Of a stretch of DNA of 10,562 nt, positions 1-6,940 are shown in pieces. Source of the stretch: an uncultured Angelakisella sp. (GTDB lineage: Bacteria > Bacillota > Clostridia > Oscillospirales > Ruminococcaceae). The position numbers and the translations under genes were made by a program. The first letter of the stretch is position 1. Every line of letters starts with the position of its first letter. The notes under the pieces are model-generated. The model was not told the origin of the DNA and ran no database searches. It was given only the letters and a program-made list of their open reading frames with translations. Where the stretch lies: positions 1 to 10,562 of the forward strand of contig CANOCD010000022.1 in assembly GCA_947564495.1 (NCBI GenBank). The letters run 5' to 3'.

Positions 1-1
1 G

Positions 2-1186
2 AACGTCATCGAGATCACCGCCATCGCCGGGGACAACCGCCTGGGGGGCAACGACATCGACGAGGCCATCGCCCGGTACTTCTGCGCCTACAACCAGATC
101 CCCCAGAACGTCCTCAGCGCCGAGCAGCAGGCCATGCTCCTCCGCCAGGCGGAACGGTGCAAGTGCGCCCTCTCCTGGTCGGCCATGTCCGCCATGTTCC
201 TCCCCGGGCCGGGCGGGGAGTCCTACACCCTCACCCTCACCCGGGACCTCCTTGTCAAGCTCTGCGAGGACCTCTTCGCCCGGATGAAGAAGGTGCTGGC
301 CCGGGCCATCCGGGACAGCGGCCGGGGAATTGCCGAGATCGACCACGTCATCCTGGTGGGGGGCTCCTCCAAGCTGGCGGTGCTGCCCGATTTCCTCAAG
401 TCCCTCTTCGGCAAGCCCCCCCTGATCCTGGACGACCCGGACACCATCGTGGCCCGGGGCGTCGGGGTCTGCGCCGGCATCAAGGAGCGGAAAGGGGAGA
501 TCCGGGACATCGTCATGACCGACGTCTGCCCCTTCACCCTGGGGACCTCGGTGGTGGACAACGACAAGGACCAGAACCCCCACATGGCGGTGATGATCGA
601 GCGGAACAGCGTCCTGCCCATCAGCCGCAGCGACCGCTTTTACACCACCCGGGACAACCAGGAGAAGATCCAGGTGGACATCCTCCAGGGGGAGGAATAC
701 TACGCCCGGGACAACCTGAAGCTGGGGGAGGTGGTCATCACCGTCCCCCCCGAGCCCGCCGGCAAGCAGTGGGTCAAGACCACCTTTACTTACGACATCA
801 ACGGGGTGTTGCAGGTGGATGTGGAGAACACCTCCACCGCCCGGAAAAAGACCGCCTACGTGGTGAACCCCAGCCTCCACCTCTCCGACGAGGAGCTGGA
901 GCGCAAGCTCCAGGAGCTTTCCGCCATCCGGGGGGAGCTGGAGCAGAGCGAGGAGGAGCAGCTCCTTCTGGCCACCGCCGAGCGGATCTTCGCCGAATCC
1001 ACCGGGAACCTCCGGGAGATGGTGGGCAAGGTGCTGACCACCTACCGGTCGGTGCTGGACGACAAGAGCCCCTCCCGGCGGCACCGGGCCCGGAAGTGGA
1101 TGAAGGAGCAGCTGGACGCCCTGGAAAAGTACCGGGACAGCGGCGTCTTTGACCCGGAATTTCCCGAGTCCTGGGAGGGTGAGTGA
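2..1186 (+). CDS. Hsp70-family chaperone (DnaK/HscC-like), 5' end missing
   Basis: This is an ATP-dependent cytoplasmic chaperone. The reading frame is open from base 2, so 394 C-terminal residues are visible and roughly the first 190 of the nucleotide-binding domain lie outside the window. The frame opens with GDNRLGGNDID, the equivalent of the DnaK GDTHLGGEDFD phosphate loop. Next comes HVILVGGSSKLAVLPDFL, the second adenosine-site motif, then the DVCPFTLGTSVV stretch that leads into the substrate-binding beta domain (NSVLPISRSDRFYTTRDNQ, then DINGVLQVDVENTST). A short charged helical lid ends at FPESWEGE. There is no EEVD-like or long disordered tail, so the protein is probably near 580 residues, nearer HscC than housekeeping DnaK. 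The next gene encodes a J-domain protein and starts 3 bases after this stop, so the two are probably translationally coupled partners. Assignment to Hsp70 is firm; the subfamily is inferred. Confidence 0.94.
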   Translation, partial: NVIEITAIAGDNRLGGNDIDEAIARYFCAYNQIPQNVLSAEQQAMLLRQAERCKCALSWSAMSAMFLPGPGGESYTLTLTRDLLVKLCEDLFARMKKVLARAIRDSGRGIAEIDHVILVGGSSKLAVLPDFLKSLFGKPPLILDDPDTIVARGVGVCAGIKERKGEIRDIVMTDVCPFTLGTSVVDNDKDQNPHMAVMIERNSVLPISRSDRFYTTRDNQEKIQVDILQGEEYYARDNLKLGEVVITVPPEPAGKQWVKTTFTYDINGVLQVDVENTSTARKKTAYVVNPSLHLSDEELERKLQELSAIRGELEQSEEEQLLLATAERIFAESTGNLREMVGKVLTTYRSVLDDKSPSRRHRARKWMKEQLDALEKYRDSGVFDPEFPESWEGE

Positions 1187-1189
1187 TCC

Positions 1190-3982
1190 ATGAGCATCTG
1201 GTCCATGCTGGGCATCGAGCCCACCCGGGAGATCCCCGCCATCCGCAAAGCCTACGCCCGGGCGGCCCGGAAATATCACCCGGAGGAGCAGCCGGAGGAG
1301 TTCCAGCGGCTCCACGCCGCCTACGAAAAGGCCCTGGAGTACGCCCGGAGCGCCCCGCCCCCGCCCACCGCCGGGGAGAAGCCCAAGGCCCCCAGGGTGT
1401 ACAACGACCTGGGGAACAAGGCGAACTCCAAAAAGAACAGCGCCGCCTACTCTAAGGGGGGGACCGCCTCCCAGGGGCCACGGGTGGAGGGCGGCCCCCG
1501 GCGGCGCCCCCGGTCCCAGGTGGAGATCGTCCCCCTGGGGGGCCGCAGGCCCGCCGGGCCGGAGCCCGCCTGGCTCCGGGAGGAGACCGCCGAGGGCCAG
1601 GCCGAGCTGTTCCGCCGGGCCCCCGCCATGGGGGCCTTCCGGGAGATCTGGCAGGACGGCAAAAAGGCCCGGGACAAAAACGCCTGGCGGGAGTATTTTT
1701 CTTCCCCCGTCTTTCTCGCCGTCCAGCGGGAGGCGGGCTTCACCGCCGCCATGCTGGACCTGGTGGAGAGCGACGTGAAAAACGGCCGGACCCTCCAGCA
1801 GCGGTTCGTCCAGCAGCTGGCCATCGCCTACGGCATCCGCAAGCGGGGCAGGGACTACGTCTACCTTCCCGGGGCCGCCTTCCCGGGCATCGATTCCATC
1901 CGGGACATCCTGGAGCTGGGAGACGGGGTCTCCAGCCTGGGCCACGAGGAGGACAAGATCTGGGCCGCCTGCTGGCGGGATTACTTCGACCTTGTCGCCC
2001 TGGCCAAAAACGGGGCCTTCGAGGACCCCAAGCGGGCCGGGCGGTGGCAGGGCGTCTTTGACCGGTACCGCAAGGAGAAGGTCACCGCCGAGCCCCAGAC
2101 CACCCGCCGGGACGAGGCGGACGTGGAGTTCCGCCACCCCCTGGGCCTGCGGCTGCTGGCCTATTTCGTGGGGAACAACCCCCTCCCCCCCGAAGCCATC
2201 CAGTATTTGTACGACACCCTGAAGCTGGAGTCGATGCAGCACAGCAGCGGCAAAAAGGTCTACCAGCCCCTCCTGGACGCCGTCCTCCCTGTCCTCCCAG
2301 ACCAGACAGCGGTGAAGGAGGAAAAGGAGGCCATGCGCCAGCTCTACGCCGCCATCGGCGATTTCATGCGCCTGTACGACCACCGGAACTTTTTCAGCTG
2401 CGCCCGGGTGCTCCGGTCCTACGACCGGCGGCCCACCCAGGGCCAGCTGCGGGAGGCAAGGGAACTCATCGCCTCCCCCCGGTTCCAGCGGCTCTATCTC
2501 ACCCGGAAGTTCCAGGAGAGCGCCGCCGCCAAGCGGATCATGGAATCGGGGACCTGCCTGCCCTCCCTGATGGCGGAGGAGTACGCCAAGCACCGGGGGG
2601 AGCCGGTGGCCGACGCCATGCTGGAGTGGTGCCTTTCCACCGTCCGCAGCCAGGAGCACGACCCGGAGTTCTTCTTCGACCGCCCCTTCGTCTACCAGGA
2701 CGCCAGCCCGGACAAGGTGACCCTGGAAAACCGGGAGTTCTGGCACTACTACCTTTCCACCGCCTTCCCGGCGGCCCTTTCCACCAGCCGGGAGGTCCCC
2801 GTGGCCCAGATCCTCCGGGAGCACTGCCACCCTTCCATGGGCTGGCGGCGGGTGTTCACCGGCTTTGACGAGGACATCCAGCGGATACCCCGGCCCAAGC
2901 GGCTCTCCTTTTCAGTCGGGGAGCGGACGGTGACGGTGGAGTTCCACTACTTCTTCCAGCGGTTCCTCCTGGAGGAGGACCGGGAAGTGGAGGAGCTGTT
3001 CCCCTGGGAGGAGCTGGCGGGGCTGGAGGACGACAGGGACTTCTGGCTGGCCCTGCCCCTGGCCATCCCCGGGGAGGCCCCCCGGGCGGCCATCCGGGGG
3101 GAGATCGCCCGGCGGCTGCGGAGCCTGCCCATGGACGAGGTCATCTTCTCCGACCTGGCCGACTGCCTGGTGAACCACATCCTCGCCGGCAAAAAGAAGT
3201 CCTCCGCCCTGCTCTCGGGCAGGATGGAGGACGGGGAGAGCCTCTACGGCTACGAGGTCCGGCAGAACCGCACCCTGGAGGTGTTTGAACTCCGGGGCAT
3301 CCTCCGGCGGCGGGTGAAGCTCTGGGACCGCCCCTTCCCCAATGAACAGCTGGCCCGGGAGGAGGCGGAGCGGTACATCAACGGGGAGCTGTCCCGGGGG
3401 GTGACCCCGGTGGAGAAGCGCCCGGTCCGGGGGCTGACCCCGGCCCAGAAGGCCGCCGCCCTGGTGTGGTGCCTGGGGGAGGGGAGCTATCCCCCGGAGG
3501 CCCGGGAGGCGGACCGGAAGATCGCCCTCCCCGCCACCGAGGATTTCCTGGTCTACGGCCGGCAGTACCACGGGGGGTTCACGGCGGATTTCTACGCCGC
3601 CCACCGCCACCACCCCTACCAGGGCACGATCCGGTTCGGAAGCAGGGAGGAGGAGGCTTTCTGCCTGGACCTGACCTTCGAGGTCTGGCCCTACGGCTCC
3701 CCCAAGGCCAAGCAGTGCGGCATCCTGAAACTTTCCACCCGCCTGGGGCTGGTGGGGACGGGGTGCTACGCCATCGGCCGGATCGGCATGGGCCGGGAGC
3801 TGTACACCCTGGTCTCCAGCGACGCCCGCCGGGAGCTCTACGCCATGCGGGATGGCTCGGAGAAGATGTTCACCGGCAGGACCCTGGAGGAGCTGGTGAG
3901 CATGATGCTCTTTCCCTCCGAGTGGGGGGCCGTGGAGTGGGTGGAGCGGTATGGGGAGGCAAAGCCTCCCGTGGAGCAGTAA
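1190..3982 (+). CDS. Large J-domain protein with HPE in place of HPD, 930 aa
   Basis: This is the likely co-chaperone of the upstream Hsp70. Residues 1-52 form a compact J-domain: an LGIEPT start, a basic helix II (IRKAYARAARKYH), then H30-P31-E32 and a helix III (EEFQRLHAAYEKAL). The canonical motif is HPD; here the aspartate is glutamate. Residues about 55-130 are a proline- and arginine-rich linker (PPPPTAGEKPKAP, RRRPRSQVE). Residues about 130-930 show no signal peptide, membrane span, zinc-binding CxxCxGxG repeat or other domain I recognise. They read as a soluble, mostly helical region (charged, Trp/Tyr-rich) followed by a more beta-like end. The ATG at 1190 is chosen because the J-domain begins there. 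The Shine-Dalgarno GGAGG at 1174-1178 lies inside the end of the Hsp70 gene, 11 bases away. Co-chaperone role is inferred from the J-domain and gene order; the client is unknown. Confidence 0.87.
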   Translation: MSIWSMLGIEPTREIPAIRKAYARAARKYHPEEQPEEFQRLHAAYEKALEYARSAPPPPTAGEKPKAPRVYNDLGNKANSKKNSAAYSKGGTASQGPRVEGGPRRRPRSQVEIVPLGGRRPAGPEPAWLREETAEGQAELFRRAPAMGAFREIWQDGKKARDKNAWREYFSSPVFLAVQREAGFTAAMLDLVESDVKNGRTLQQRFVQQLAIAYGIRKRGRDYVYLPGAAFPGIDSIRDILELGDGVSSLGHEEDKIWAACWRDYFDLVALAKNGAFEDPKRAGRWQGVFDRYRKEKVTAEPQTTRRDEADVEFRHPLGLRLLAYFVGNNPLPPEAIQYLYDTLKLESMQHSSGKKVYQPLLDAVLPVLPDQTAVKEEKEAMRQLYAAIGDFMRLYDHRNFFSCARVLRSYDRRPTQGQLREARELIASPRFQRLYLTRKFQESAAAKRIMESGTCLPSLMAEEYAKHRGEPVADAMLEWCLSTVRSQEHDPEFFFDRPFVYQDASPDKVTLENREFWHYYLSTAFPAALSTSREVPVAQILREHCHPSMGWRRVFTGFDEDIQRIPRPKRLSFSVGERTVTVEFHYFFQRFLLEEDREVEELFPWEELAGLEDDRDFWLALPLAIPGEAPRAAIRGEIARRLRSLPMDEVIFSDLADCLVNHILAGKKKSSALLSGRMEDGESLYGYEVRQNRTLEVFELRGILRRRVKLWDRPFPNEQLAREEAERYINGELSRGVTPVEKRPVRGLTPAQKAAALVWCLGEGSYPPEAREADRKIALPATEDFLVYGRQYHGGFTADFYAAHRHHPYQGTIRFGSREEEAFCLDLTFEVWPYGSPKAKQCGILKLSTRLGLVGTGCYAIGRIGMGRELYTLVSSDARRELYAMRDGSEKMFTGRTLEELVSMMLFPSEWGAVEWVERYGEAKPPVEQ

Positions 3983-4023
3983 AAAAGACCCTGCCGGTCA
4001 GGGCCCATTGGGAGGTGGCGCAG

Positions 4024-4482
4024 ATGGAGAAGATCCTTTCCAAAATCGACGAGCTGCTTGAAAAGCCCTGCTATCTCATCGACATTTTCCCACGCACCGT
4101 CCCCGGGAGCCGGGACGGGCGGTACTTCAAGGTGGAAGAATACCTCCAAAAGAACAGGGGGGTATGGAACGAAAAGTTCTGTACCCTGCTGCTCAAATTG
4201 TACTGCTACTATGACCTCTGGGTCTCGGCCGGGGAGGAGCTTGCGGAGAACCCGGAACCGGAGGTCCTCGCCGGGTGGATCAGGCATTGCTTTGACGGCG
4301 GCTGGAAGGAACGGGACTATATCAACATCATCCTGCCCAAGTGCAGCGCCATGGTGATCCTGAACGGCGACGACCTGTATCTGCGCCTGTACGGTCCCGA
4401 CGAGCAGCTTCTGGACCTTGTGTCCCAGCTGGCCGGGGCGGAAGGACTTTTCGTCTACAAGGCCCCGGGAACACAGGGATGA
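4024..4482 (+). CDS. Unknown 152-aa protein, third gene of the Hsp70/J-domain cassette
   Basis: I do not recognise a named family. The protein is soluble and acidic overall, without a signal peptide or membrane span. It has a helical N-terminus (MEKILSKIDELLEKPCYLID), a conserved-looking IDIFPRTVP segment with YFKVEEYL, a central helix rich in aromatic residues (LLLKLYCYYDLW, residues about 56-66) and a compact alpha/beta C-terminus (NIILPKCSAMVILNGDDLYLRLYG). The frame is open far upstream, but the ATG at 4024 is the credible start: GGGAGGTGG at 4010-4018 sits 8 bases before it, and the upstream part of the frame overlaps the J-protein gene out of frame. It begins 41 bases after the J-protein stop, on the same strand, with no terminator seen between. 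That makes a role as client, adaptor or regulator of the chaperone pair plausible but unproven. Confidence 0.82.
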   Translation: MEKILSKIDELLEKPCYLIDIFPRTVPGSRDGRYFKVEEYLQKNRGVWNEKFCTLLLKLYCYYDLWVSAGEELAENPEPEVLAGWIRHCFDGGWKERDYINIILPKCSAMVILNGDDLYLRLYGPDEQLLDLVSQLAGAEGLFVYKAPGTQG

Positions 4483-4490
4483 TTTAGAAT

Positions 4491-4530
4491 CAAAGAAAAA
4501 GCCCCTGAGCCATCATCGGCCCAGGGGCTT
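4491..4530 (-). terminator. Intrinsic terminator, strong on minus strand, weak on plus
   Basis: GCCCCTG (4501-4507) pairs with CAGGGGC (4522-4528), and inner GCC/GGC pairs shorten the loop. Read on the minus strand the stem is followed by TTTTTCTTTG, a good U-tract, so it fits the small minus-strand gene at 4569-4655. On the plus strand the stem is followed only by TTTCC, but it lies about 20 bases after the chaperone cassette stop and may end that operon too. Confidence 0.8.
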
Positions 4531-4568
4531 TCCTCATGGTTTCGGGCTCCCCGCCCGGGTGCGGCCCC

Positions 4569-4655
4569 TCATCCCGCCTGGAGAAAGGCCAGGGCAAAGG
4601 TCATGCCCAAGATCACGGCGGAAAATAGCGGCGTCCACTTCCAATGCTCCTGCAT
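4569..4655 (-). CDS. Micro-protein, 28-30 aa, single predicted membrane span
   Basis: A very short open frame reads MQEHWKWTPLF, then a hydrophobic stretch SAVILGMTFALAFLQAG, and stops with TGA. The N-terminus is polar with two tryptophans at the membrane edge, and the hydrophobic part of about 17 residues is the right length for one short span. An AAGGAG at 4664-4669 lies 8 bases before the ATG at 4655. An in-frame ATG at 4661 would add Met-Glu but leaves only 2 bases to the Shine-Dalgarno, so the inner start is preferred. It is followed by a good minus-strand terminator (4491-4530). A TATAGT at 4702-4707 could be its -10, but no convincing -35 is visible. The rpsT terminator separates it from rpsT, so it is probably its own transcript. 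Function is unknown; small regulatory or complex-stabilising membrane peptides are the natural comparison. The alternative is a chance frame. Confidence 0.5.
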   Translation of the reverse strand: MQEHWKWTPLFSAVILGMTFALAFLQAG

Positions 4656-4801
4656 CTCCATCTCTCCTTCCATCCGGCCCGTTGCTGATTACCTTCTACT
4701 TACTATAACGTTCTGGAAGGGAAAAAGTTTCAGCTTTTGGAGGAAAAATCCCATAAAATTTTCTTATGGATGGAGGGGTTTTATAAGCGGGAACTTAGAC
4801 C

Positions 4802-4831
4802 AAAGAAAAACACCCGCCAAACTGGCAGGTG
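4802..4831 (-). terminator. Intrinsic terminator of rpsT
   Basis: On the minus strand CACCTGCC pairs with GGCGGGTG (8 bp, one G-U pair) around an AGTTT loop, followed by TTTTTCTTT. It lies 34 bases after the rpsT stop. The U-tract is the same TTTTTCTTTG string as in the terminator at 4491-4530. Confidence 0.88.
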
Positions 4832-4864
4832 CTTGTCTGTTACCGGAAGGGCCCGGTGTCCGAT

Positions 4865-5125
4865 TTAGCCGGCGGCGTTGAGCTTGCGGGCCAGACGGGA
4901 CTTGCGGCGGGCAGCGGTATTCTTGTGGAGGAGGCCCTTGGCGGCAGCCTGGTCGATCTTCTTGATGGCCAGGGTGACCGCGGCGGCGCGATCGTCGCTG
5001 GAGCTGGCCAGAGCGGCCTCCGCCTTCTTGATGGTGGTCTTGAGGTTGGAGTTGAGGGACTTGTTCCTCAGGGTCTTGGTGGCGATGACCTTGACCCGCT
5101 TCTTCGCGGACTTGATGTTCGGCAT
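4865..5125 (-). CDS. rpsT: 30S ribosomal protein S20
   Basis: This is the primary 16S rRNA-binding protein of the small-subunit body, important for early 30S assembly. The 86-residue product has the classic S20 layout: a [10 protein letters not shown] start, a lysine/arginine-rich first helix ([20 protein letters not shown]), a central helix (IKKAEAALA) and a conserved end, [19 protein letters not shown]. The length matches the family. The ATG at 5125 is chosen over the long upstream extension of the frame because the family starts at MPNIKS and a near-perfect TAAGGAGGTG (5132-5141) precedes it. An out-of-frame ATG lies between that site and the true start. The gene has its own promoter and terminator and is divergent from the acetyltransferase gene. 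In many Firmicutes rpsT lies beside gpr or lepA; neither is seen here. Confidence 0.98.
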   Translation of the reverse strand: MPNIKSAKKRVKVIATKTLRNKSLNSNLKTTIKKAEAALASSSDDRAAAVTLAIKKIDQAAAKGLLHKNTAARRKSRLARKLNAAG

Positions 5126-5219
5126 ACATGACACCTCCTTACACTGGGGATTTGTCTGGTTTGGGATCACGAGAGCGGCCCACGTCCAAGGGCGGCCCCG
5201 GTTCTTGACAGTACAAATC

Positions 5220-5248
5220 ATCTTATCATGTTTCCGGCCTAAATGCAA
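5220..5248 (-). promoter_or_regulatory. Probable sigma-A promoter of rpsT
   Basis: On the minus strand TTGCAT (5243-5248) and TAAGAT (5220-5225) are 17 bases apart, a fair match to TTGACA/TATAAT. Transcription from about 5213 would give a leader of about 88 bases, long enough for the S20-type translational autoregulation known in E. coli. No clear 16S-like mimic was recognised in it. Confidence 0.5.
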
Positions 5249-5251
5249 GGG

Positions 5252-5274
5252 TTTTCCGCAATTTTTTCGGAAAA
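5252..5274. repeat. Inverted repeat upstream of the rpsT promoter
   Basis: TTTTCCG (5252-5258) and CGGAAAA (5268-5274) are perfect 7-base arms around a 9-base T-rich spacer. The element lies just upstream of the proposed rpsT -35, between the two divergent promoters. It could be a regulator site, or a weak hairpin on the plus strand where ACTTTT follows. It is AT-rich, so chance is possible. Confidence 0.4.
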
Positions 5275-5338
5275 ACTTTTGGGATGCCGGCCTTCGCCCC
5301 CATCCGCCAAAAAACCCGAAAAAAGTTGCCCGGCCCTG

Positions 5339-5367
5339 TTCCCATCTCCGCCGGAATCCTGTATAAT
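5339..5367 (+). promoter_or_regulatory. Sigma-A promoter of the GNAT gene
   Basis: A perfect -10 TATAAT (5362-5367) lies 17 bases after TTCCCA (5339-5344, four of six matches to TTGACA). Transcription from about 5374 would give a leader of about 29 bases carrying the GGGAGG site at 5388-5393. Confidence 0.72.
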
Positions 5368-5402
5368 AGGGGAAGTCAAAACACACAGGGAGGAACAGGA
5401 CG

Positions 5403-6413
5403 TTGAGCATGGAGATCAAAATGCGCCGGGCCAGGCTGGAGGACGCCGAAGCCATCCGGCGCATCGACTCCCGCACCGGGGGGGTCTACGGGCTGGAGAT
5501 CAGCCCCCGCCCGGAGGAGTATTACCAGGACTGGCTGCGGTATCACCGGGCCAACAAACGGTGCCCCGCCTTTGTGGGGACCTCGGAGGGGCAGGTCATC
5601 TGGTGGGTGGCCCTGGGGGAGGCCCCCGGGGGCTATCCCTTTGACGGGGTGGCCATGGTGGAGACAGGCATCCCCGAGGACCTGGCGGGGACCGAGCTCA
5701 CCGACCTCCTGCTGCGCTTTCTGGAGCAGCAGGCGGTGAAGCTGGGGTACTACAAGCTCCTGACCTACCTGGAGACGGAGCAGCGGTATCTCCTCCACAC
5801 CTACCGCCGGGTGGGATTCCGGGACGTGGGGGTGCTGCGGAGCCACGGCTACCGCAAGGGGAAACTGGTGGACCTGGTGATCCTGGAGCGGATTCTCCCA
5901 CCGGATATGAAGGCCCTGGAGGAATACTACCGGGAGACCTACCCCTTCTACGACGACTACTTTGAGGGGGCCCGCCGCCAGAGCGAGGCGGATCGGGGCT
6001 ACGCTCTGGAATACGAGGAGATCGAGACGCCGGAGGACCAGCTGCCCGAGGGGATCGTGCGGTTCCTGCGGACCAAGAAGGCCCCTGACGGCCAGCCGGT
6101 GCGCCGGAGGGTGGAGGCTGGCGAGGCGGCCCAGGAGGGGGAAGGGCAGGGGGAGACTCCGGCCAAGGCGGCCCAGCCTCAGCTGCCGGAGGGGATCGTG
6201 CGGTTTTTGCGGAGCAAGAAGAACCCGGACGGGAGTTACATCGATCCGGAGCTGCCGCCGGTGGTGCCGGTGAAGCTGCCGCCCAGGCCGGGGGCGCTGG
6301 AGGTGGAGCCGGAGGCGGCTCCGGAGGAGGAAGGTCCGGCGCCGGGACTGGGGGTGGTGACCGACCCCGGGGACGAGGAGCGGGACGGCCAGTTGCAGTT
6401 TAATAATGTGTAG
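5403..6413 (+). CDS. GNAT-family N-acetyltransferase with a repeat-bearing C-terminal tail
   Basis: This is a predicted acetyl-CoA-dependent acyltransferase in the cytoplasm; the substrate is unknown. Residues about 4-165 form the GNAT fold: the opening [16 protein letters not shown], the central strand [13 protein letters not shown], the acetyl-CoA-binding helix region ([21 protein letters not shown]), and the family-typical [30 protein letters not shown]. Residues 166-336 are not part of the fold. They start with an acidic aromatic stretch ([15 protein letters not shown]), carry the motif [18 protein letters not shown] twice (213-230 and 260-277), and end in a Pro/Glu-rich, probably disordered tail. 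The TTG at 5403 is chosen because GGGAGG at 5388-5393 is 9 bases away; the ATG at 5409 is the alternative at 15 bases. It is monocistronic, with its own promoter. The nearest subfamily by pattern is phosphinothricin-type acetyltransferases, but this is weak. Confidence 0.85.
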   Translation: MSMEIKMRRARLEDAEAIRRIDSRTGGVYGLEISPRPEEYYQDWLRYHRANKRCPAFVGTSEGQVIWWVALGEAPGGYPFDGVAMVETGIPEDLAGTELTDLLLRFLEQQAVKLGYYKLLTYLETEQRYLLHTYRRVGFRDVGVLRSHGYRKGKLVDLVILERILPPDMKALEEYYRETYPFYDDYFEGARRQSEADRGYALEYEEIETPEDQLPEGIVRFLRTKKAPDGQPVRRRVEAGEAAQEGEGQGETPAKAAQPQLPEGIVRFLRSKKNPDGSYIDPELPPVVPVKLPPRPGALEVEPEAAPEEEGPAPGLGVVTDPGDEERDGQLQFNNV

Positions 6414-6436
6414 GGGAGAGGGGCACGGAAAAGCAC

Positions 6437-6529
6437 CGGGTAAAGTCCGAGACAGGCAAAGTTTAGGGCCGCCCTTTTCAAAGGGCGGTAGGTCCAGGGC
6501 GACGCCCTGGTCGCTCCCCGCAGGGAGCG
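6437..6529. repeat. Dispersed hairpin repeat, long copy (three hairpins in a row)
   Basis: The segment begins 24 bases after the acetyltransferase stop. It holds CAGGCAAAGTTTAGGG (6453-6468) and three tight hairpins: CCGCCCTTT/AAAGGGCGG (6469-6488), CCAGGGC/GCCCTGG (6494-6510) and CGCTCCC/GGGAGCG (6512-6529). No T-tract follows any of them, so they are not ordinary terminators. The first part recurs at 7821-7863 after rapZ. The pattern resembles REP-like or small non-autonomous repeats placed in 3' untranslated regions. The family itself is not one I can name. Confidence 0.75.
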
Positions 6530-6625
6530 AAACACCCCTAGGCGGTGGCGGTCTGTAGGACGTATGGACCGGGCCGCAGCACCTGACCGCAGAACCTAAA
6601 AACCCAGGCCGCAGGAAAAAACAAC

Positions 6626-6672
6626 GAAGCTAAGAAAGGGCGCAAAGTTACCCTTTCTTAGCTTCTTTTTCT
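6626..6672. terminator. Bidirectional intrinsic terminator with a 15-bp perfect stem
   Basis: GAAGCTAAGAAAGGG (6626-6640) pairs perfectly with its complement at 6651-6665 around a 10-base loop and is followed by TTTTTCTC. On the minus strand the same stem is followed by GTTGTTTTTTCC. It lies about 210 bases after the acetyltransferase stop and probably ends that transcript, leaving a long structured 3' region. An outer inverted repeat, GGCCGCAGG (6607-6615) and CCTGCGGCC (6684-6692), surrounds it. Confidence 0.8.
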
Positions 6673-6880
6673 CGAAGTGACAACCTGCGGCCGGTAACGA
6701 GACTGGCCGTCACCCAGCCGCAGGAGCGCCCCTCGCCAGCGCCCTGTAGGCGCTGCCCTTCCGGACAGGCCGAAGGCCGAATCCGGAACGAACAGCCCCA
6801 GGATACCCGGCCCGCTCCCCCCGGCCCGTACAGAAGCAGAGAGCCTCCCTCCACCATCCCCCCCGGCCCGGAGAAAAGGA
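6673..6880. other. Non-coding structured stretch before rapZ
   Basis: No credible gene was seen on either strand. Two further hairpins are visible: CAGCGCC/GGCGCTG (6737-6755) and TTCCGGA/TCCGGAA (6759-6788), the latter enclosing GGCCGAAGGCC. Together with 6437-6672 this makes about 470 bases of repeat-like DNA between two ordinary genes. Frames on the minus strand here run far into rapZ and have no ribosome site I can support. Confidence 0.6.
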
Positions 6881-6909
6881 TTGTTTTCCCCGGGCCCGTT
6901 TGCTATAAT
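6881..6909 (+). promoter_or_regulatory. Extended -10 promoter of rapZ
   Basis: TGCTATAAT (extended -10; hexamer at 6904-6909) lies 17 bases after TTGTTT (6881-6886). The leader would be only about 25 bases. The same layout, TTGTTC-17-TGCTATAAT, precedes the DUF1538 gene at 8143-8171. Confidence 0.78.
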
Positions 6910-6940
6910 TGAAGAAAACCACGGGCAAGGGGGATGCAAA

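Noticed and set aside
1374..1455. Possible frameshift in the low-complexity linker of the J-protein
   Set aside because: The frame stays open for 930 codons and the codon pattern is the same on both sides; a flexible linker explains it.
2912..3613. 233-codon minus-strand frame inside the J-protein gene
   Set aside because: Its Pro/Gly/Leu/Gln composition is typical of a GC-rich shadow frame, and the plus-strand gene is uninterrupted there.
3466..4023. N-terminal extension of the 152-aa protein
   Set aside because: It overlaps the J-protein gene out of frame, is Pro/Gly/Arg-rich, and a strong Shine-Dalgarno sits before ATG 4024.
4603..4881. 92-codon plus-strand frame across the rpsT terminator
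   Set aside because: It runs through two minus-strand gene regions and a terminator, with no Shine-Dalgarno.
5206..5229. Plus-strand TTGACA followed by TATCAT between rpsT and the acetyltransferase gene
   Set aside because: The hexamers are only 13 bases apart, and the acetyltransferase has a better promoter at 5339-5367.
6421..6660. RNase P RNA or a known riboswitch, suggested by AAAGTCCG and several hairpins
   Set aside because: The conserved RNase P blocks and any riboswitch core I know are missing, and the hairpins are simple perfect palindromes.
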